From Rhodococcus sp. B50 (GTDB taxonomy: Bacteria > Actinomycetota > Actinomycetes > Mycobacteriales > Mycobacteriaceae), in the NCBI RefSeq assembly GCF_013602415.1, contig NZ_WPAG02000002.1, forward strand, positions 1,674,001 through 1,738,000: a DNA stretch of 64,000 nt. Direction: 5' to 3'. Positions within the stretch are counted from its first letter, which is position 1. Each line of letters starts with the position of its first letter. Below are positions 37,502 to 48,225 of this stretch, piece after piece. The translations under genes were made by a program, and so were the position numbers. The notes beneath the pieces are model-generated. The model ran no database searches. It was not told the origin of the DNA and was given only the letters and a program-made list of their open reading frames with translations.

Positions 37502-39235
37502 TCAGCGATTGAGGATGCGCTGGACGACCTCACCGATCGGCAGTTCGTCGGCGTCGCCGGAGAAGCGGTCGCGGACCTCGACCTTGCCGTCCGCGAAGCC
37601 GCGGCCGACCACGACGACCAGCGGCATACCGAGCAGCTCGGAGTCCTTGAACTTGACGCCGGGCGACGCCTTCCGGTCGTCGAGCAGCACCTCGAGGCCG
37701 GCGTTCGAGAGTTCCTCGGCGAGGTTCTCGGCGCCCTCCCGAGCCTGCTCGTCCTTGTTGGCGATCACCAGGTGCACGTCGAACGGCGCGATCTCCGACG
37801 GCCAGCGCAGGCCCTTCTCGTCGTGCTGTTGTTCGGCGACCACGGCGACCAGACGCGACACGCCGACGCCGTAGGAGCCCATGGTGGGACGCACGGGCTT
37901 GCCGTTCTCACCGAGCACGTCCACCGCGAACGCATCGGTGTACTTGCGGCCGAGCTGGAAGACGTGCCCGATTTCGATTCCGCGGGCGGAGACGAGTGCG
38001 CCGGCTCCGTCGGGCGACGGATCGCCGTCGCGCACCTCGGCGGCCTCGATCGTTCCGTCCGGGGTGAAGTCGCGACCGGCGACCAGACCGAAGACGTGCT
38101 TGCCCTGCTCGTCGGCTCCGGTGATCCAGCTGGTGCCGTCGACCACACGCGGGTCGACGAGATAACGGACACCGTTGGCGAGCAGCGCCTTCGGGCCGAT
38201 GTAGCCCTTGACGAGGAAGGGGTTCGACTCGAAGTCGGCGTCGGTGAGCAGTTCGACCTCCGCGGGTTCGAGCGAGGCCTCGAGACGCTTGTCGTCGACC
38301 TCGCGGTCGCCGGGGATGCCGATGCCGAGCAGTTCCCAGTCGCCGCCGGGCTGCCGGACCTTGACCATGACGTTCTTGAGCGTCTCGGCCGCGGTGACCT
38401 CCCGACCGAGGATCTCCGTCGCCGCGGCGACGAGCGAGGCGATCGTCGGGGTGTCGGGGGTGTCGTGCACGACCGCCTCGGGCTGTCCGTCGATCGGCAG
38501 CGGTTCGGGCGCCAGGGTCTTCACCGCTTCGACGTTCGCCGCGTAGCCGGATTCGAGGCACCGCACGTAGGTGTCCTCGCCCGCGGGCGAGTCGGCGAGG
38601 AATTCCTCGGAGGCGCTTCCGCCCATGGCGCCGGAGGTGGCCGAGACGATCACGTACTTCACGCCGAGGCGCGCGAAGATGCGCTCGTAGGCGTCGCGGT
38701 GCGCCTTGTACGACTGGGCCAGGCCCTCGTCGGTGAGATCGAAACTGTACGAGTCCTTCATGACGAACTCGCGACCGCGGAGGATACCGGCGCGGGGACG
38801 CTCCTCGTCGCGGTACTTCGTCTGGATCTGGTAGAGCGTGACCGGGAAGTCCTTGTAGGAGTTGTATTCACCCTTGACGGTGAGCGCGAAGAGCTCCTCG
38901 TGGGTGGGCCCGAGCAGGTAGTCGCCGCCCTTGCGGTCCTGCAGCCGGAACAGGCCGTCGCCGTATTCGGTCCACCGGTTGGTGGTCTCGTAGGGCTCGC
39001 GCGGCAGCAGCGCCGGCAGGGCGATCTCCTGCGCACCGATGGAGTTCATCTCCTCGCGCACGACCCGCTCGATCTGCCGCAGCACCCGCAGCCCCAGAGG
39101 CAGCCACGAGTACACGCCGGGCGCGATACGTCGCACGTAACCGGCTCGGACCAGCAACTTGTGGCTCGCGACCTCGGCGTCGGCCGGGTCGTCTCGGAGG
39201 GTGCGGAGGAACAGGTGCGACATGCGGGTGATCAC
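37502..39235 (-). CDS. proS: Prolyl-tRNA synthetase (bacterial type with editing insertion)
   Basis: Charges tRNA-Pro. The 577 residues open [34 protein letters not shown], the actinobacterial ProS start, so GTG 39235 is chosen. Class II motif 2 is [23 protein letters not shown] and motif 3 contains [10 protein letters not shown]. The YbaK-like editing insertion is visible in the middle ([26 protein letters not shown]), followed by the anticodon-binding domain. A TAGGCT -10 lies eight bases before the GTG. The gene precedes the iron-boxed operon on the same strand. Confidence 0.97.
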   Translation of the reverse strand: MITRMSHLFLRTLRDDPADAEVASHKLLVRAGYVRRIAPGVYSWLPLGLRVLRQIERVVREEMNSIGAQEIALPALLPREPYETTNRWTEYGDGLFRLQDRKGGDYLLGPTHEELFALTVKGEYNSYKDFPVTLYQIQTKYRDEERPRAGILRGREFVMKDSYSFDLTDEGLAQSYKAHRDAYERIFARLGVKYVIVSATSGAMGGSASEEFLADSPAGEDTYVRCLESGYAANVEAVKTLAPEPLPIDGQPEAVVHDTPDTPTIASLVAAATEILGREVTAAETLKNVMVKVRQPGGDWELLGIGIPGDREVDDKRLEASLEPAEVELLTDADFESNPFLVKGYIGPKALLANGVRYLVDPRVVDGTSWITGADEQGKHVFGLVAGRDFTPDGTIEAAEVRDGDPSPDGAGALVSARGIEIGHVFQLGRKYTDAFAVDVLGENGKPVRPTMGSYGVGVSRLVAVVAEQQHDEKGLRWPSEIAPFDVHLVIANKDEQAREGAENLAEELSNAGLEVLLDDRKASPGVKFKDSELLGMPLVVVVGRGFADGKVEVRDRFSGDADELPIGEVVQRILNR

Positions 39236-39243
39236 GACCTCGC

Positions 39244-39249
39244 AGCCTA
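39244..39249 (-). promoter_or_regulatory. Predicted -10 of proS
   Basis: TAGGCT on the minus strand, eight bases before the GTG. The predicted mRNA would have a 0-2 base leader and no Shine-Dalgarno. The divergent yaaA gene begins only 54 bases away on the other strand. Confidence 0.4.
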
Positions 39250-39288
39250 CCGTGGCCGTCTTCTGCGACGTCGGTACGGTTACCGGTT

Positions 39289-40032
39289 GTGCTGGTGCTT
39301 CTCCCCCCTTCCGAAACCAAGTCCGACGGCGGCGACGGCGGGCCGCTCGACCTCGCCGACCTGTCGATGCCGCAGCTGACCGAGACACGGGAGATGCTCG
39401 TGCAGGCGCTCGTCGACCTCGCCGCCGATCCCGAGGAGTCGAGCCGCGCGCTCGGGCTGGGCACGAAGGGCGCCGACGAGATCGAACGCAACGCGAAGCT
39501 GTGGGTCTCGCCCACCCGCCCGGCGCTCGAGCGTTACACCGGGGTGCTGTACGACGCGCTCGACGCGGCAGCGTTCACGAAGGCCCAGCGGGACAAGGCC
39601 TATCGGCGTCTGGGGATCGGCTCGGCGCTGTTCGGCGCTCTGCGCGCCGCCGATCCGGTTCCCGCCTACCGTCTGTCGGGAGGTTCGAAGCTCCCCGGCC
39701 TCGGCACGCTGAAGGCCGTATGGCGGACCGAACTCACCGAGGCGCTGATGGCCGAGGCCGACGGCGATCTCGTGGTGGATCTCCGTTCCGGTGTCTACCG
39801 GCAACTCGGCCCCGTGCCGGGTGCGGTCACCGCCACGGTTCTCACCGAACAGCCGGACGGCACCCGCAAAGTCGTCAGCCACTTCAACAAGCACCACAAG
39901 GGCCTGCTGGCCCGCGCACTGGTGCTCACGCGGGCGGAACCGGGCGACGTCTCTTCGCTCGCGCGGGTCGCGTCGAAGGCCGGACTGCGCGTGGAGGTGG
40001 AGTCGCCGACCGAGTTGGTCGTGCTCACCTGA
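39289..40032 (+). CDS. yaaA: YaaA-family peroxide stress protein (DUF328)
   Basis: A 247-residue cytoplasmic protein opening [11 protein letters not shown], with the family stretches [78 protein letters not shown] and [17 protein letters not shown]. coli YaaA limits intracellular free iron during peroxide stress and has a DNA-binding-like fold. Start GTG 39289 gives the family N-terminus. TACGGT lies eight bases upstream. Its 3' end overlaps the convergent FUSC gene by 8 bases. Confidence 0.88.
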   Translation: MLVLLPPSETKSDGGDGGPLDLADLSMPQLTETREMLVQALVDLAADPEESSRALGLGTKGADEIERNAKLWVSPTRPALERYTGVLYDALDAAAFTKAQRDKAYRRLGIGSALFGALRAADPVPAYRLSGGSKLPGLGTLKAVWRTELTEALMAEADGDLVVDLRSGVYRQLGPVPGAVTATVLTEQPDGTRKVVSHFNKHHKGLLARALVLTRAEPGDVSSLARVASKAGLRVEVESPTELVVLT

Positions 40033-41107
40033 CCTCGAGTCCCATCGCGGCGACGATCCGGCGGGCCGAGTGCAGGACGGCACCGAGCCGCGCCGTCAGG
40101 GCCATGTCGCCCGACTCGACGGCGAACCGCTCGAGATCGGTGAGATTCCGGCGGCACGCCCCGTCGGGATCGACCTCCCGACCCGCCCCCACGGCGTCGA
40201 TCATCTCGGCGAGAGCATCGAGCACCGCAGCCAGCGCCGAACGCACGTCCTGGCGGTCGGCCTCCGCGAACTCGTCCCCGAGCACCGGATCCAGGGCGTG
40301 CGCGAGTTCCTCGACCGCGCTCGACACCGACGACAGGTCGTCGAGTGTCCGGTCCCAGCGACGCGCCCACTCGCCGGCCCGGGCCGCGGCGGGGCGAGGA
40401 TTCAACCTGACGCTCTCGTGCGCCCACCGGGATTCGTCGAAGGCACGCTGGACGAAGCTGTCGATGCCTCGCGCACGCTGCACCCAGTCGCGGGACCCCG
40501 ATGATCCCTCGCGGCATCCGGTGGCCATGTCCCGGAGCAGGTCGCGCAGTTCGCCGGTGAGCTCGGCGCCCTCCTTGCCCGCCGAGTACACGGGCGGGAA
40601 GACCAGCGCGGTCACCGCGACGCCGACCGCTGCCCCGATCATCGTCTCGACGAGGCGTTCGCTCAGCAGGACCGGACTGTCCGATGCGCCGGTCGCGATC
40701 ACCAGTAACGCCGTGATCGCCACCCAGATGCCACTGGACCCGAACCGTCGCCAGCGTCCCGCGAAGTAGCCGACGGCCACCGCCATCCCGATCGCCGCGG
40801 TCGTCGACTCCACGAGCCGCGTCACGACGACCGCGACCAGCAGACCCGCGACGACCGCACCGACCTGCACCGCGGCCTGCTGGAGCGAGCGGACGAGCGT
40901 GGCCTCGACGAGGAAGACCGCGACGTAGGGCGCGAGGAACGCCTGCTGGAAATGGAACACCTCGGTGACGAGGAGCCACGCCACGACCGCAGCGAGCGTC
41001 GACCGGAACGCCTGGAGGGCGACGTACCGCTCGTGCCCGGCCTCACGTACGGCCCGGACGATCCATGATCCGACGAATCTGCCCCGTTCGAGAACACCGA
41101 CCTGCAT
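40025..41107 (-). CDS. FUSC-family integral membrane protein
   Basis: A 360-residue protein with an N-terminal block of about six transmembrane helices (residues 30-170: LAAVVAWLLVTEV, QAFLAPYVAVFLVEATLV, VGAVVAGLLVAVVVTRLV, IWVAITALLVIATGA and others). A basic/acidic helical cytoplasmic domain follows. The alternation of membrane block and soluble helical region is the FUSC/YccS/ArAE pattern, which is linked to aromatic-acid or fusaric-acid efflux. The substrate is unknown. ATG 41107 starts MQVGVLERG. The gene ends over the 3' end of yaaA. Confidence 0.75.
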   Translation of the reverse strand: MQVGVLERGRFVGSWIVRAVREAGHERYVALQAFRSTLAAVVAWLLVTEVFHFQQAFLAPYVAVFLVEATLVRSLQQAAVQVGAVVAGLLVAVVVTRLVESTTAAIGMAVAVGYFAGRWRRFGSSGIWVAITALLVIATGASDSPVLLSERLVETMIGAAVGVAVTALVFPPVYSAGKEGAELTGELRDLLRDMATGCREGSSGSRDWVQRARGIDSFVQRAFDESRWAHESVRLNPRPAAARAGEWARRWDRTLDDLSSVSSAVEELAHALDPVLGDEFAEADRQDVRSALAAVLDALAEMIDAVGAGREVDPDGACRRNLTDLERFAVESGDMALTARLGAVLHSARRIVAAMGLEVR

Positions 41108-41179
41108 GGGCGTCGGGTACCCGGCGCTCGCGCGTGGCAGGCGTGAACAAACTCATCCGTCGCGACGGCGGTCGAGCGG

Positions 41180-42649
41180 TCAGGACGTCTGCGCGGCCTT
41201 CTCGGCTTCCTGCGCCTGGGCGACCTCTTCGGGTGTGAAGCGGATGAACAGCGCCGCGATACCGGCAATCACCGCGCAGACGGCGCAGCCGACCAGCGCG
41301 AACATGTAACCCTCACCCTGGGCGACGAGCTGGGCGTCGGTCATGTCGGCGACGGCCCCCGAGGCCCCGCCGAGCGACATCGTCCGCGAGGTGGCCATCG
41401 CCCCGATGACGCCGAGACCGACCGGACCTCCGAGGGTCTGCGCGACCTGCGCGATCGCCGAGAGCGGTCCGATCTCGTGCGGGCCCACCCCGGAGATCGC
41501 ACACAGCGGCAGCGGGACGACGGCCAGACCGACACCGAAACCGACGACGAGCACCAGCACGAACAGGGTCGGGAAGTAGCGGACGCTGCCGTCCATCGTC
41601 GACCCGTAGAGCAGGCTCAGCGTCATGATCGCCGAACCGGTCACCACCAGCCAGCGGGGTTCGATCCGCGCGACCATCTTCGACGACACCGCGGCGGCGC
41701 CGCCGAGGCCGAAAGCGAACGGCACGAACGCCAGACCCGCGGCGAGCGGGCTGTAGCCGAGGATGTCCTGCACGAACAAGGCGACGAAGGCCGCGAGGCT
41801 GAACATCACCGCGCCCGCGAAGAAGATCGCCACGAAGGTCGCGACGCGGTCCTTGTTCCGGAACAGCACGAACGGCAGCAGCGGGTTCTCGGCCCGCCGC
41901 TCGACGAGCAGGAACAGTCCGAGCAGCACGAAGCCCGCGGCGACGGCGCCGATCACCGGGGGGCTCGACCAGCCGAGTTCCGGACCTTCGGTGAGACCGA
42001 AGACCAGACCGGTGCAGCCGAGCGTCGCGAGGATCGCGCCGGGCACGTCGAGCGCGAGACGTTCGGACGCGGTCTCACGCAGCGCGATCGCAGCGAGCAC
42101 GACGATGAGCACACCGATGGGGACGTTGATGAGGAAGATCCAGCGCCACGACACCTGCGTGAGGGCACCGCCGAGGATGAGCCCCGCGATGGACCCGACG
42201 CCCGTCATGGCGGCGAAGACCGCGATGGCGCGGTTGCGTGCCGGGCCTGCGGCGAAGGTCGTCGCGACGAGCGCGAGGGCGGTCGGTGACGCGACCGCGG
42301 CCCCGACACCCTGCAGGGCCCGAGCGCCGATGAGCATCGCTTCGCCCGTCGCCAGCCCGCACAGAAGGGAGGCCAGGGTGAACAGGCCGACCCCGCCCAT
42401 GAACATGCGTTTGCGTCCGTAACTGTCGCCCAGGCGGCCACCGAGAAGCATCAGTCCGCCGAACGCGAGGGCGTACGAGGTGAGGACCCAGTTTCGACCC
42501 GAATCCGACAGTTCCAGATCACTCTGCAGCGGAGCGAGCGCGAGATTCGCGACCGTTCCGTCGAGAACGACCATCAACTGGAGGCCGCTGAGGACCAACA
42601 TGGCCAGAGCGACCGCGCGAGTGGCCGACGGATGCGAGGTGGCTGACAC
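41180..42649 (-). CDS. efpA: MFS drug exporter, DHA2/EfpA type (14 TM)
   Basis: A 489-residue QacA-like transporter. It starts VSATSHPSATRAVALAML, then LMVVLDGTVANLALAPLQ (motif D1) and GGLMLLGGRLGDSYGRKRMFMGG (motif A). About 14 helices are visible. In M. tuberculosis efpA (Rv2846c) sits between proS and cysG, as here, so the name is used with that support. GTG 42649 follows cysG by 11 bases. A TAACGT lies eight bases upstream and no Shine-Dalgarno is seen. Confidence 0.85.
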   Translation of the reverse strand: MSATSHPSATRAVALAMLVLSGLQLMVVLDGTVANLALAPLQSDLELSDSGRNWVLTSYALAFGGLMLLGGRLGDSYGRKRMFMGGVGLFTLASLLCGLATGEAMLIGARALQGVGAAVASPTALALVATTFAAGPARNRAIAVFAAMTGVGSIAGLILGGALTQVSWRWIFLINVPIGVLIVVLAAIALRETASERLALDVPGAILATLGCTGLVFGLTEGPELGWSSPPVIGAVAAGFVLLGLFLLVERRAENPLLPFVLFRNKDRVATFVAIFFAGAVMFSLAAFVALFVQDILGYSPLAAGLAFVPFAFGLGGAAAVSSKMVARIEPRWLVVTGSAIMTLSLLYGSTMDGSVRYFPTLFVLVLVVGFGVGLAVVPLPLCAISGVGPHEIGPLSAIAQVAQTLGGPVGLGVIGAMATSRTMSLGGASGAVADMTDAQLVAQGEGYMFALVGCAVCAVIAGIAALFIRFTPEEVAQAQEAEKAAQTS

Positions 42650-42660
42650 GTGACCCAACG

Positions 42661-43923
42661 TTACCCACCGTCCGAGTCGGAGCCGGTCTCCGGATCGAGT
42701 CCGAATCCGGCCACCGGCCCGATCACGATGATCGCGGGCGGGCGCACGGCCTCGTCCCGGACGCGTTGCGCGACGGTCGACAGGGCGGCGCGCACCACGC
42801 GCTGACTGCGCAGAGTTCCCTCCTGCACGACGACCACCGGGGTGTCTGCGGGACGTCCGCCGGCGATCAGGGCATCGGCGAACTGTTCGATGCGTTCGAC
42901 GGCCATGAGCAGGACCAGGGTGCCGCGCAGCTTCGCGAGCGCGTCCCAGTCGGTGAGCGAGTCGGGATGACCGGGTGCGACGTGTCCGCTGACGACGACG
43001 AACTCGTGGGTGACGCCGCGGTGGGTGACGGGGATGCCGGCCGCGGACGGAACGGAGATCGCGCTGGTGATGCCCGGGACGACGGTGACCGGGATCCCGG
43101 CTGCGGTGCAGGCCTCGAGTTCCTCGTAGCCGCGACCGAAGACATAGGGGTCGCCGCCCTTGAGCCGGACGACGAACTTGCCGGCCTTCGCGCGGTCGAT
43201 CAGGGTCTCGTTGATCATCTGCTGGGCCATGGCGCGTCCGTACGGGAGCTTCGCGGCGTCGATCACTTCGACGTGATGATGGAGTTCCGCGAGCAGTTCC
43301 TGCGGCGCGAGGTGGTCGGCGACCACGACGTCGGCGCGGGCGAGAAGCCTGCGGCCGCGGACAGTGATGAGATCGGGATCGCCGGGACCGCCACCCACGA
43401 GGGCCACTCCGACCGGCTTCGGGCCGGCGTCGGCGAACTCGGTGAGGGCCGCTCCGGCGAGGGCGTCGCGGATCGAGGTGCGCACGGCGGCGGACCGGCG
43501 GTGGTCGCCTCCGGCGAGGACGCCGACGGCGAGGCCTTCGTAGCGGGCCGTGGCCGGGGTGACGGCACTGCCGTGGCGGGCGTTGTCGGCGCGGACGCAG
43601 AAGATCCTGTTGCGTTCGGCCTCGGCGACGACGGCCGCGTTGGTCTCGGGCTCGTCGGTGCAGGCCATGGCGTACCACGCGCCGTCGAGATCGCCGTCGC
43701 GGTAGTCGCGCAGGTCGAGCGAGATACGGCCTTTCGTCGCCATGCTCTCGACCACGGGGGTCGCGGCCCGGGTGACGACGTGGACGCGGGCGCCGGACGC
43801 GACGAGCAGGCCGAGACGCCGCTGCGCGACGCTGCCTCCTCCGACGATCACGACACGGCGTCCCCGGAGATCGAGTCCGACCAGGTAGCTGGTCTCGTCC
43901 TCTGCAGCAGCGGGCACGGGCAT
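42661..43923 (-). CDS. cysG: Siroheme synthase / uroporphyrinogen-III C-methyltransferase
   Basis: A 420-residue CysG. The N-terminal precorrin-2 dehydrogenase domain has the NAD motif GRRVVIVGGGSVAQRRLG and the family WYAMACTDEPETNAAV region. The C-terminal SUMT domain contains VALVGGGPGDPDLITVRGRRLL, RLKGGDPYVFGRGYEE, PVTVVPGITSAISVP and HRGVTHEFVVVSGH. It supplies siroheme for sulfite and assimilatory nitrite reductases. GGGGAG precedes ATG 43923 by only two to three bases. The C-terminus is acidic (DPETGSDSDGG). Confidence 0.96.
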   Translation of the reverse strand: MPVPAAAEDETSYLVGLDLRGRRVVIVGGGSVAQRRLGLLVASGARVHVVTRAATPVVESMATKGRISLDLRDYRDGDLDGAWYAMACTDEPETNAAVVAEAERNRIFCVRADNARHGSAVTPATARYEGLAVGVLAGGDHRRSAAVRTSIRDALAGAALTEFADAGPKPVGVALVGGGPGDPDLITVRGRRLLARADVVVADHLAPQELLAELHHHVEVIDAAKLPYGRAMAQQMINETLIDRAKAGKFVVRLKGGDPYVFGRGYEELEACTAAGIPVTVVPGITSAISVPSAAGIPVTHRGVTHEFVVVSGHVAPGHPDSLTDWDALAKLRGTLVLLMAVERIEQFADALIAGGRPADTPVVVVQEGTLRSQRVVRAALSTVAQRVRDEAVRPPAIIVIGPVAGFGLDPETGSDSDGG

Positions 43924-43975
43924 CTCCCCATCTCTCGTGTCTCGGCGAATCCACCGGTCGGACCCGCCCTCAGCA

Positions 43976-44011
43976 CACCTGTGGCCCGGGCATCGCCTCG
44001 GGCCACAGGTG
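43976..44011 (-). terminator. mqo terminator hairpin
   Basis: CACCTGTGGCCCG and its exact complement CGGGCCACAGGTG around a 10-base loop, starting 12 bases past the mqo stop. Perfect 13-bp stem, no U tract. It lies upstream of cysG on the same strand. Confidence 0.8.
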
Positions 44012-44022
44012 CCGTGATCGGA

Positions 44023-45549
44023 TCAGACCGCGGCAGCCTCGGCGGGTGCCTCTGCCACGGTGTCGGAGACGACGTCCAGCTCGAGCGACCTCGTGCTGTG
44101 ATCCCAGACCTGGCGGAACAGGTCGGGGTTGTCGGACAGCTTGACCCCGAGCGACGGGACCATCTCGCGGAGCTTGGACTGCCAACCCGCCCACTGCTGA
44201 GGGAAGCAGCGCTCGAGCACGTCGAGCATGGCCGGAACCGCCGTCGAGGCACCCGGCGACGCACCGAGCAGACCGGCGATCGAACCGTCGCCCGCGTTGA
44301 CCACGGCGGTACCGAACTCGAGGACACCGCCCGCGCCCTTGCGGCGGATGACCTGCACCCGCTGACCGGCGACGATGAGCTCCCAGTCCTCGAGACGCGC
44401 TTCGGGAACGAACTCGGCGAGGGTGCCGATGCGGTCGGCGGGCGACTGCATGAGCTCACCGACGAGGTACTTGACCAGACCGAGTTCGGTGACACCGACG
44501 CCGAGCATCGACATCAGGTTGCCGGGCTTGACCGACTTGGGCAGATCCATGATGCCGCCCTGCTTGAGGAACTTGGGCGACCACCCGGCGTAGGGGCCGA
44601 AGAGCAGGCCCTGCTTGCCACCGATCACGCGGGTGTCGAGGTGCGGAACCGACATCGGAGGGGCACCGACCGCGGCCTTGCCGTAGACCTTCGCGCTGTG
44701 CTGCGCGATCACCTCCGGATTGGTGCAGCGCAGGAAGGCACCGGAGACGGGGAAGCCGCCGAAGCCCTTGATCTCCTTGATGCCCGACTTCTGCAGCAGG
44801 TGCAGTGCACCGCCGCCTGCGCCGACGAAGACGAACTTCGCCTGGACCTTGCGCGACTCGCCGGTGCGGCGGTTTCGGACCTTCACGATCCAGCTGCCGT
44901 CGGACTGCTTCGCGATGTCGGTGACCTCGTGTCCGAAGAAGACGGAGCCGCCGGAGGCCGCGACGTGGTTGATGAGCTGCTTGGTGAGGGCGCCGAAGTC
45001 GACGTCGGTGCCGGTCTGCGTCCAGTTCAGCGCGACCGGATCGGAGAAGTCGCGGCCCTTGCCCATGAGCGGCAGGCGCTCGGTGAAGACCTCGGGGTTC
45101 TCGGTGTACTCCATGCCCTCGAAGAGGGGATGGCCGGCGAGAGCGTCGTAGCGGGCACGCAGGTACTTCACGTTCTCGGCGCCGTGCACGAAGCTGACGT
45201 GCGGAACCGGGTTGATGAAGTTCTTCGGGTCGGACAGGATGCCGTTGTCGACGGCGTACGCCCAGAACTGCCGCGAGACCTGGAACTGCTCGTTGACGTT
45301 CACGGCCTTCGCGATGTCGACCGAACCGTCCGGCTTACCGGGGGTGTAGTTGAGCTCACACAGCGCGGAGTGGCCCGTACCGGCGTTGTTCCAGGGGTCG
45401 CTGCTCTCGGCCGCCGCAGCGTCGAGACGCTCGAACGCGGTGATCGACCAGTCGGGCTGCACCTGACGCAACAACGCACCGAGGGTTGCGCTCATGATGC
45501 CCGCGCCCACGAGCACTACGTCGGTTTTCGCTACTACGTTCTCTGACAC
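44023..45549 (-). CDS. mqo: Malate:quinone oxidoreductase
   Basis: FAD-dependent peripheral membrane enzyme that oxidises malate to oxaloacetate and passes electrons to quinone. The 508 residues carry the FAD loop [16 protein letters not shown] near residue 9, [18 protein letters not shown] with the substrate-binding region, [18 protein letters not shown], and [14 protein letters not shown]-terminal signature stretches include [16 protein letters not shown]. Start is GTG 45549, with AAGGAAG about 12 bases upstream. Position matches mqo (Rv2852c). Confidence 0.97.
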   Translation of the reverse strand: MSENVVAKTDVVLVGAGIMSATLGALLRQVQPDWSITAFERLDAAAAESSDPWNNAGTGHSALCELNYTPGKPDGSVDIAKAVNVNEQFQVSRQFWAYAVDNGILSDPKNFINPVPHVSFVHGAENVKYLRARYDALAGHPLFEGMEYTENPEVFTERLPLMGKGRDFSDPVALNWTQTGTDVDFGALTKQLINHVAASGGSVFFGHEVTDIAKQSDGSWIVKVRNRRTGESRKVQAKFVFVGAGGGALHLLQKSGIKEIKGFGGFPVSGAFLRCTNPEVIAQHSAKVYGKAAVGAPPMSVPHLDTRVIGGKQGLLFGPYAGWSPKFLKQGGIMDLPKSVKPGNLMSMLGVGVTELGLVKYLVGELMQSPADRIGTLAEFVPEARLEDWELIVAGQRVQVIRRKGAGGVLEFGTAVVNAGDGSIAGLLGASPGASTAVPAMLDVLERCFPQQWAGWQSKLREMVPSLGVKLSDNPDLFRQVWDHSTRSLELDVVSDTVAEAPAEAAAV

Positions 45550-45723
45550 TGGGAAATCGACTTCCTTGTCTGGTTCGCACGCGCCGTCGAAGTACGGACG
45601 TACCGTCTCGCGTGAGTGTCCCGCAACGCGGCGCGCGAATGCGACCGACAGGTTACCCGCGCGTTGTCCGGCGTTTCATTTCACCTCATTGTGTACCCAT
45701 GAGCGGTGGTCGGCGAACACACC

Positions 45724-45729
45724 TAGGGT
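45724..45729 (+). promoter_or_regulatory. Predicted -10 of the hydrolase-mtr pair (leaderless)
   Basis: TAGGGT with exactly six bases before GTG 45736. The predicted transcript starts on the GTG. An in-frame GTG at 45730 would lie upstream of the transcript. Confidence 0.5.
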
Positions 45730-45735
45730 GTGATA

Positions 45736-46779
45736 GTGACTACTTGGCGTCCCGACGTCCTCGGAGACGGTTACGAGCAGCTCGAACTGCCGCTGGGCAC
45801 CGACCCCGACGGTGAGGGCGAGATCTCGGCGACCCTGGTGCGCTACCAGCCGGCGACCACCGATCTGCCCGACCGCGCGGTGCTCTACGTCCACGGCTTC
45901 ACCGATTACTTCTTCCAGCAGCATCTCGCCGAGCACTTCGCGGCGCGCGGCTACCGGTTCTTCGCGCTGGACCTGCGCAAGTGCGGCCGCTCGCGGACGC
46001 CCGGGCACACCCCCCACTTCGTCACCGATCTCGCCTACTACGACGCCGAACTCGACGAGGCGCTGCGGGTGGTGCGCAGCGAAGTCGGCGGCGGTGTGCT
46101 GCTGGCGGCCCATTCGACGGGCGGGCTGGTGCTGCCGTTGTGGCTCGATCGGCTCCGTCGCCGACCCGGTGGGGTGGCCGCGGCGGGCATTGTGGGTCTC
46201 GTCCTGAACAGCCCGTGGTTCGACCTGCAGGGACCCTCCTATCTGCGCAATGTGGGTACGACGCTCATCGACGCCGTCGGCCGGATCCGGCCCCGAGCGC
46301 TGATCCCGCTGCCGAAGACCGAAAGCTACGGCCGCAGCCTGCAGAGCGACGGCTGGCGCTACGACCTCGACTGGAAGCCGCTCACCGGTTTCCCCATCCG
46401 GTTCGGGTGGTTGCGCGCGGTCCGACGGGGCCATGCCGTACTGCACCGCGGACTCGATGTCGGGGTGCCGTCGCTGATCCTGCGGTCCGGCGCCTCGCGT
46501 TCCGCTCCGCGGTACGACGCGAGCGTCGACACCGTCGACGCGGTGCTCGACGTCCGCCAGATCGCGCGATGGGCAGGATGCCTCGGGAACCGCACGACCA
46601 TCGTGCCGATCGACGGTGCCCGCCACGACGTGTTCCTGTCCACACCCGGCCCGCTCGCCGTGGCCTTCCGGGAATTGGACCTGTGGCTGGAATGGTTGGA
46701 CGGAGCGGGCGAGGCGGACGACTCCGCCGGCACCGCCACCGTTTCCGTACTGCATCGACCCATGGGAGAGCACGCGTGA
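45736..46779 (+). CDS. Alpha/beta hydrolase (Rv2854-like)
   Basis: A 347-residue serine hydrolase-like protein. The nucleophile elbow is [12 protein letters not shown], the oxyanion region [13 protein letters not shown], an acidic residue in [10 protein letters not shown], and the likely catalytic His in [10 protein letters not shown]. The family is of lysophospholipase/monoglyceride-lipase shape; the substrate is unknown. Its stop overlaps the start of mtr (GTGA), as in mycobacteria, where Rv2854 precedes mtr. GTG 45736 is chosen from the -10 spacing. The C-terminus is a short linker. Confidence 0.85.
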   Translation: MTTWRPDVLGDGYEQLELPLGTDPDGEGEISATLVRYQPATTDLPDRAVLYVHGFTDYFFQQHLAEHFAARGYRFFALDLRKCGRSRTPGHTPHFVTDLAYYDAELDEALRVVRSEVGGGVLLAAHSTGGLVLPLWLDRLRRRPGGVAAAGIVGLVLNSPWFDLQGPSYLRNVGTTLIDAVGRIRPRALIPLPKTESYGRSLQSDGWRYDLDWKPLTGFPIRFGWLRAVRRGHAVLHRGLDVGVPSLILRSGASRSAPRYDASVDTVDAVLDVRQIARWAGCLGNRTTIVPIDGARHDVFLSTPGPLAVAFRELDLWLEWLDGAGEADDSAGTATVSVLHRPMGEHA

Positions 46780-48149
46780 CCCACTACGACCTCGCGATCA
46801 TCGGCACAGGATCGGGGAATTCGATCCTCGACGAGCGCTACGACGGGATGCGCGTCGCCCTTCTCGAAGAGGGCACCTTCGGTGGCACCTGTCTCAACGT
46901 CGGCTGCATCCCCACCAAGATGTACGTCTATGCCGCGGAGGTCGCCCACACGATCCGGAACGCGGCGAAGTACGGCGTCGACGCGTCCGTCGACGGAGTG
47001 CGGTGGAACGACATCGTCGACCGGGTCTTCGGCCGCATCGACCCGATCGCGGCCGGTGGCGAGCGCTACCGTCGCGAGGATTGCGCCAACGTCACGGTCT
47101 ACGACGGTCACGCGCGTTTCGTCGGCGAACGCCGCATCGACACGGGAACCGGAGAGGTGATCACCGCGGATCAGGTGGTCGTCGCGGCCGGTTCGCGGCC
47201 GACGATCCCACAGGACGTTCTCGACTCCGGTGTGAGATATCACACGAGCGACGACGTCATGCGACTGCCGAAACTGCCCGAATCCCTCGTGATCCTCGGG
47301 ACCGGCTTCATCGCGATGGAGTTCGCCCACGTGTTCTCGGCGCTCGGCACGCGGGTGTCTGTGATCGCGCGGACCGACCGCCTGTTGCGGCACCTGGACG
47401 CCGACGTCTCCGAACGATTCACCGCGCTCGCCGCCGCCAAATGGGACGTCCACCTCGCCAACCCCGCGCGGGAGTTCCGTCCGGTCGGCGACGGCGTGGA
47501 GGTCGAACTCGCCGACGGCACCGTCGTGAGCGGCGACGCCCTGCTCGTCGCGACGGGCCGGCAGCCGAACGGCGACCTGCTCGACGCTGCGGCGGCCGGC
47601 ATCGAACTCGACGCGGAGGGCCGCATCGTGGTCGACGAGTTCCAGCGCACGTCCGCGGCGGGGGTCTTCGCCCTCGGCGACGTGTCGTCGCCCTACCAGC
47701 TCAAGCACGTCGCCAACCACGAGGCACGGGTCGTACAGCACAACCTGCTCCACGGCGCATGGGGTGGCGACACCGCGGGTCTGCACCGAACGGACCATCG
47801 CTTCGTCCCGTCGGCCGTGTTCACCGATCCGCAGATCGCGACCGTCGGCCTCACCGAGGCCGAGGCCCGGGACGCGGGATACGACATCTCCGTCAAGATC
47901 CAGGACTACGGGAACGTCGCCTACGGCTGGGCGATGGAGGACACCGAGGGCTTCTGCAAACTGATCGCCGATCGGTCCACGGGTCTGCTGCTCGGCGCCC
48001 ACATCATCGGGTCGCAGGCGTCGACGGTGATCCAGCCGCTCATCCAGGCGATGTCGTTCGGTCTGCCCGCTCGGGAGATGGCAACCGGCCAGTACTGGAT
48101 CCACCCCGCCCTGCCCGAACTCGTCGAGAACGCACTTCTCGGTCTCTGA
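46776..48149 (+). CDS. mtr: Mycothione reductase
   Basis: Reduces oxidised mycothiol (mycothione) with NADPH, keeping the actinobacterial thiol buffer reduced. The 457 residues have the N-terminal FAD motif [12 protein letters not shown], the redox disulfide [14 protein letters not shown], an NADPH loop [21 protein letters not shown], and the C-terminal catalytic HPALPE (the His-Glu pair). GTG 46776 overlaps the stop of the preceding hydrolase. Length and motifs match the flavin disulfide reductase family and the mycobacterial Mtr in particular. Confidence 0.96.
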   Translation: MTHYDLAIIGTGSGNSILDERYDGMRVALLEEGTFGGTCLNVGCIPTKMYVYAAEVAHTIRNAAKYGVDASVDGVRWNDIVDRVFGRIDPIAAGGERYRREDCANVTVYDGHARFVGERRIDTGTGEVITADQVVVAAGSRPTIPQDVLDSGVRYHTSDDVMRLPKLPESLVILGTGFIAMEFAHVFSALGTRVSVIARTDRLLRHLDADVSERFTALAAAKWDVHLANPAREFRPVGDGVEVELADGTVVSGDALLVATGRQPNGDLLDAAAAGIELDAEGRIVVDEFQRTSAAGVFALGDVSSPYQLKHVANHEARVVQHNLLHGAWGGDTAGLHRTDHRFVPSAVFTDPQIATVGLTEAEARDAGYDISVKIQDYGNVAYGWAMEDTEGFCKLIADRSTGLLLGAHIIGSQASTVIQPLIQAMSFGLPAREMATGQYWIHPALPELVENALLGL

Positions 48150-48184
48150 GCACGTCTCGGTCTCCGAGCACCCTCATCGGCGCC

Positions 48185-48220
48185 GTGTGGCCTGCCGCCC
48201 TCCCGGGCTGCAGGCCACAC
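48185..48220. terminator. Bidirectional terminator between mtr and a small hydrolase
   Basis: Perfect 11-bp inverted repeat (GTGTGGCCTGC and GCAGGCCACAC) around a 14-base loop, 36 bases past mtr. It ends 6 bases from the stop of the convergent gene. Confidence 0.75.
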
Positions 48221-48225
48221 TCGTT

